DNA from: Augochlora pura
Lineage: Eukaryota; Arthropoda; Insecta; Hymenoptera; Halictidae
Reading direction: 5' to 3'
Length of the DNA stretch: 64,000 nt
Assembly: GCF_028453695.1 (NCBI RefSeq)
Contig: NC_135781.1
Span: 22,877,640-22,941,639, forward strand
Each line of letters starts with the position of its first letter. Position 1 is the first letter of the stretch. Shown here in pieces: positions 60,951 through 64,000 of the stretch. The translations under genes and the position numbers were made by a program. A model generated the notes under the pieces. That model saw only the letters and a list, made by a program, of their open reading frames with translations. It had not been told where the DNA came from and made no database searches.

Positions 60951-63900
60951 AGTTCCACTCTGTTTTACTGTTTCTCTCTGTTTCACCCGGCCGGTTGATC
61001 CACGCAATAAACCACCGACCAAGAAAAAGCGAGTCGATTAAGAGTAATTACGCAATTAGCCTTTCGCGCGGCCGCCGGATAAAATATGAAAACTAATTGT
61101 CAGTACGCCGCTGCGAGACCATCGCTCACCCGGCTGAATTACGATGTAAAACTGGCTGCCGTGGGTGGCATAATTCAGTTCAATTACATGTGCCGCGAAA
61201 ACTGGGATACGGTAATTTCACCACATGCTAATGAAATTAACAATTTAATCGACGCCGGCCGGAGGAAACGGCACGGGAACGCGGCCCGAGTATTTTTGAA
61301 TAAATAAGAATACCGCACCGGTTAATTCACTTGCGAGCCATGCTAATTCGCCAATTTTTCAATGCTTTCGCTCTAGAGGAGATTACGATCGTCGGTCATT
61401 TCGGATTCCCGTATCTTAGATTCTTTGTGATTATTGCTATTAATATTTATTCTCGGAGCACTGTCTAGCAATAGAGAACAATATTATGGCATAATTTATT
61501 TACAGTTCTTTTTTTTTTTGTTTCTGAGGGGTGTATTTATAATGCGCGAACGGTTTTGATAATCAGCAGGACAGTATGAATATTCATTAGGCATTGTAAT
61601 TAGTGGTTGGCGGATATTGCGCGTTTATGCTGGAAATACTAAACAATGAAGACATTAGAAGAATTTAAGAGCCATCTCGCATACTCTATAATTTACTAAA
61701 ATTATTCATTCGGGATTCTTATGTCTCATTAAGACGATTTTTATTTTGCATAAAAATCCACGGTCTAGTAATTAGACGGTATTCACTCTCCAAAACTGCG
61801 AAAGTAAATTAAACATCTTAGCAACAGGTTTCCGTCACTCGCATCCGATTCATACTTTTTACCATTTCTGTGTATTTATTATAGGATTGCAGAGTTTACA
61901 ACGAAAACGAGCACATTCAATGCTAAAAGTTTATTTAATGAGCTTGGCATACTTTTACATTGTTTTCAACTTATTGGAACAATTATAAGAAGAAAGACGG
62001 TTTCATTTAACTCTTGTTTTATACAATTAATAAAGAGGACATTTTAATTTTTCTTAAATATCGAAAAAAGACTTTTAACGTCATCTCCATCATTCCCCCA
62101 ATATATCATCGTTGACGTATCACCTGTTCTTATCTTCGAATAACTATGAAAAAATGCAGTCTATAAACGATTCAAGTTGATAAAAATCATGGGTTACTTA
62201 TACAATTGTATCTACAACGCATCTTCCTGTTCAGAAAAACTGATTACAAGCAGAGCTCCCTCGGATCGCCATTACTTTCGGCTTTCAAATTGACAGAAAT
62301 AAATTCGCACGTCATTATAATATGGCACGTAATGTGTTGTATAATATTAACCGATTTGCGAAGAATGAGTCGGGGACCAGCGGCGACCGAGACCAATAAT
62401 AAGGTGTTCATGCGGGGCAACACGAAATGAAAGAAACGTCGAAACGATCTCGTTAAGATTGGGCCCAGCTGCCAGCTGCACGGCGTATTGACACAGAAAA
62501 TTTACGGTGTGTCGCGAGGACCACTCATTATTGGGCCACCTGAGCCACCTTACTTATTCCCCGCGTGCCATTTTTTCGGTCGGTCGAAATTTTTTTCGAA
62601 AAGCGTGACTGCCGCGCCGTGGCCGAGCAGGGACGAGCAAACGTCATTATTCGCCTTCCTGTTGCTTCCTCGGCCGTTCGTGTGTCAACTGGCATGTACA
62701 GGGTGTCCCGATGATTCTACACGGAAAACCGTATCAAGAATACGAAACAACATTTCGCGAGAGACAGCTTCGTTTTTAAGGGAACGGAGTTTGATAATCT
62801 CCCCGCGCGAGAAGTGGAAAGGACCAGCCATGGCCAGACAAGGTCGATTCGAGTTTAATTTCCTTTCGCACGCCCATTTCCGCCCATAACACGATTGTTA
62901 AATATTGTCCGATGATTCTGTTTTCATACGATAAATAAATGACTTAGCACTGACTGTAGAGCTGACGATAATAGTAAATGTACTGCGTAAATATACAAAC
63001 AGGAATATTTGAACTCGTTGAAAATATAGGTGCATAACGTATTTAATAAATACACACTGAATATATAATACAAAATTATTATTATAATTTTATTTTATTA
63101 TATTTCTCGTGGAACTTTTGTACAGTAAAGTGTTCTATTCTGTTGGTACTATAGTTACGAAACAAGAATAAGTGAATTGTTTTGGTGTTTTTTAAAATAT
63201 ATTTTTTAGTGGAATGTCGTTTCTTGGTGTAGTTTCAGATATGGTATACTGCATTAATTATTTGTAAATATATAAAAACAATATATAAATTTCAAATATA
63301 TAATTTTATATATTCAATATATAATTTTTAACAATATATAAAAACTGCAAAATTTCTGTGCGGTTTTATAATTATGAATATAACAATGAAACTATTGCGT
63401 ACACAACAATGTGTACTATTGCGAAGATAATCGAAGAATTGATTCTACAATGTTTGAATAATGATAGCGTACTGTATCATACTCTGTCAATGTTGAACAA
63501 AAGCTGGCTCCATTAATATTGGATTTTGAACCTATATTGTCTTATAATTTTTCACTTGCATTTGCATACTCTTTCCAGGAGAAGAGTCAAAATTTATGCT
63601 TTATGATTACAAAATTCAAAGTAATCTCAAAATCTCGATAAAAAAACGATACGGAAGAAAAACTAATTGTTTCAGAGCATGACACGTTCCATATCCCATA
63701 ACCAATTTAGGTGGGAGATGTTGGTGAAACACCCTATATAAGCTACCAAGATATACAAAATGCATTGATTCAATTTTTACTCTAGCCTGAAATTAAAAAA
63801 CCTGATAAACAGATAAAGTCTTTATCGAGTCTCAGATAAAAGAAACTGGAAGACCGTCATTTTTTAATGTTTTTTTTTCATTCCAACCAGTTGCAATTTG

Positions 63901-64000
63901 TGCAAAAATTTAATTACTTATTGTTTAGTAAACTAATACTTCTGAAGGAATCCGCCTATATAAAGGAAAATGTAGACGTGAAAGGCTAATAAACCTTGAT

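Larger units (their letters stand above)
56544..64000. other. Gene-free stretch with GC islands at 56700-59280 and 59850-61330
   Basis: Long CpG-rich islands with CT, GAC and other simple repeats, listed separately, then AT-rich DNA after 61330 except for an island at 62200-62880. Frames up to 146 codons run through simple repeats. None is recognised. ACAGGGTGTCCC at 62699 and ACACCCTATAT at 63729 look like ends of an unidentified element. 63265-63350 is dense in ATATATAA words. Confidence 0.4.

Noticed and set aside
60601..61041. 146-codon plus-strand frame ending in an S/L-rich tail
   Set aside because: Its C-terminal part is the CT tract, and the first part has no recognised similarity or support.
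1..64000. CRISPR array, bacterial operon or phage reading of the window
   Set aside because: No evenly spaced identical repeats with unique spacers, no ribosome-binding-site-spaced gene series, and the composition and repeats are those of an animal nuclear genome.

Overview
This is almost certainly nuclear DNA from an animal, most likely an insect. The texture looks hymenopteran and bee-like to me, but that is an inference: no gene here can be used for phylogeny. The signs are AT-rich DNA alternating every 1-3 kb with GC- and CpG-rich islands, many GA/CT microsatellites, several families of short TTAA-flanked inverted-repeat elements (piggyBac-type MITEs), and one wrecked non-LTR retrotransposon fragment. 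I recognise no protein-coding gene, tRNA, rRNA or known microRNA. Open reading frames reach about 200 codons but are concentrated in GC-rich islands, often overlap one another in several frames, and show no recognisable domain. The window reads as intergenic DNA or the inside of a very large intron.

Layout. 1-475 is a degenerate tandem array (period about 150 bp) that runs off the left edge. 500-7600 holds a GC-rich stretch with triplet and poly-C repeats, then AT-rich filler. 7629-30059 contains the first MITEs, a pair of 48-bp direct repeats (9812 and 9964), a diverged dispersed repeat (9871 and 12464), a second degenerate array (about 22374-23070, period about 145 bp) and several GC-rich islands. 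30405-30920 has a long (GA)n tract facing a long (CT)n tract. 35618-45289 contains more MITEs, a 13-bp minisatellite (38510-38665), a compact palindromic element (41206-41339) and two MITEs of different families lying 4 bp apart. 46562-46616 is 55 consecutive C. 48086-48256 is a reverse-transcriptase remnant. 51855-52040 is a 186-bp foldback element. 53085-53400 is a pyrimidine-rich minisatellite with a 41-bp period. The rest to 64000 alternates GC islands, CT/GAC microsatellites and AT-rich DNA.

The strongest result is the repeat system. Three MITE families (called F1, F2 and F3 here) have complete copies of 213-253 bp bounded by TTAA or a one- or two-base variant. A fourth, palindromic TTAA-type element (F4) is also present. 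F1 and F2 carry a small hairpin just inside one end, and one F1 copy shows a paired (compensatory) change in it. Together the complete copies and the foldback make up roughly 3 kb of the window. No transposase is present, so they would have been moved in trans. GC islands at about 51040-51700 and 61040-61360 are rich in AATTA/TAAT homeodomain-type cores and are the best guesses for regulatory DNA.
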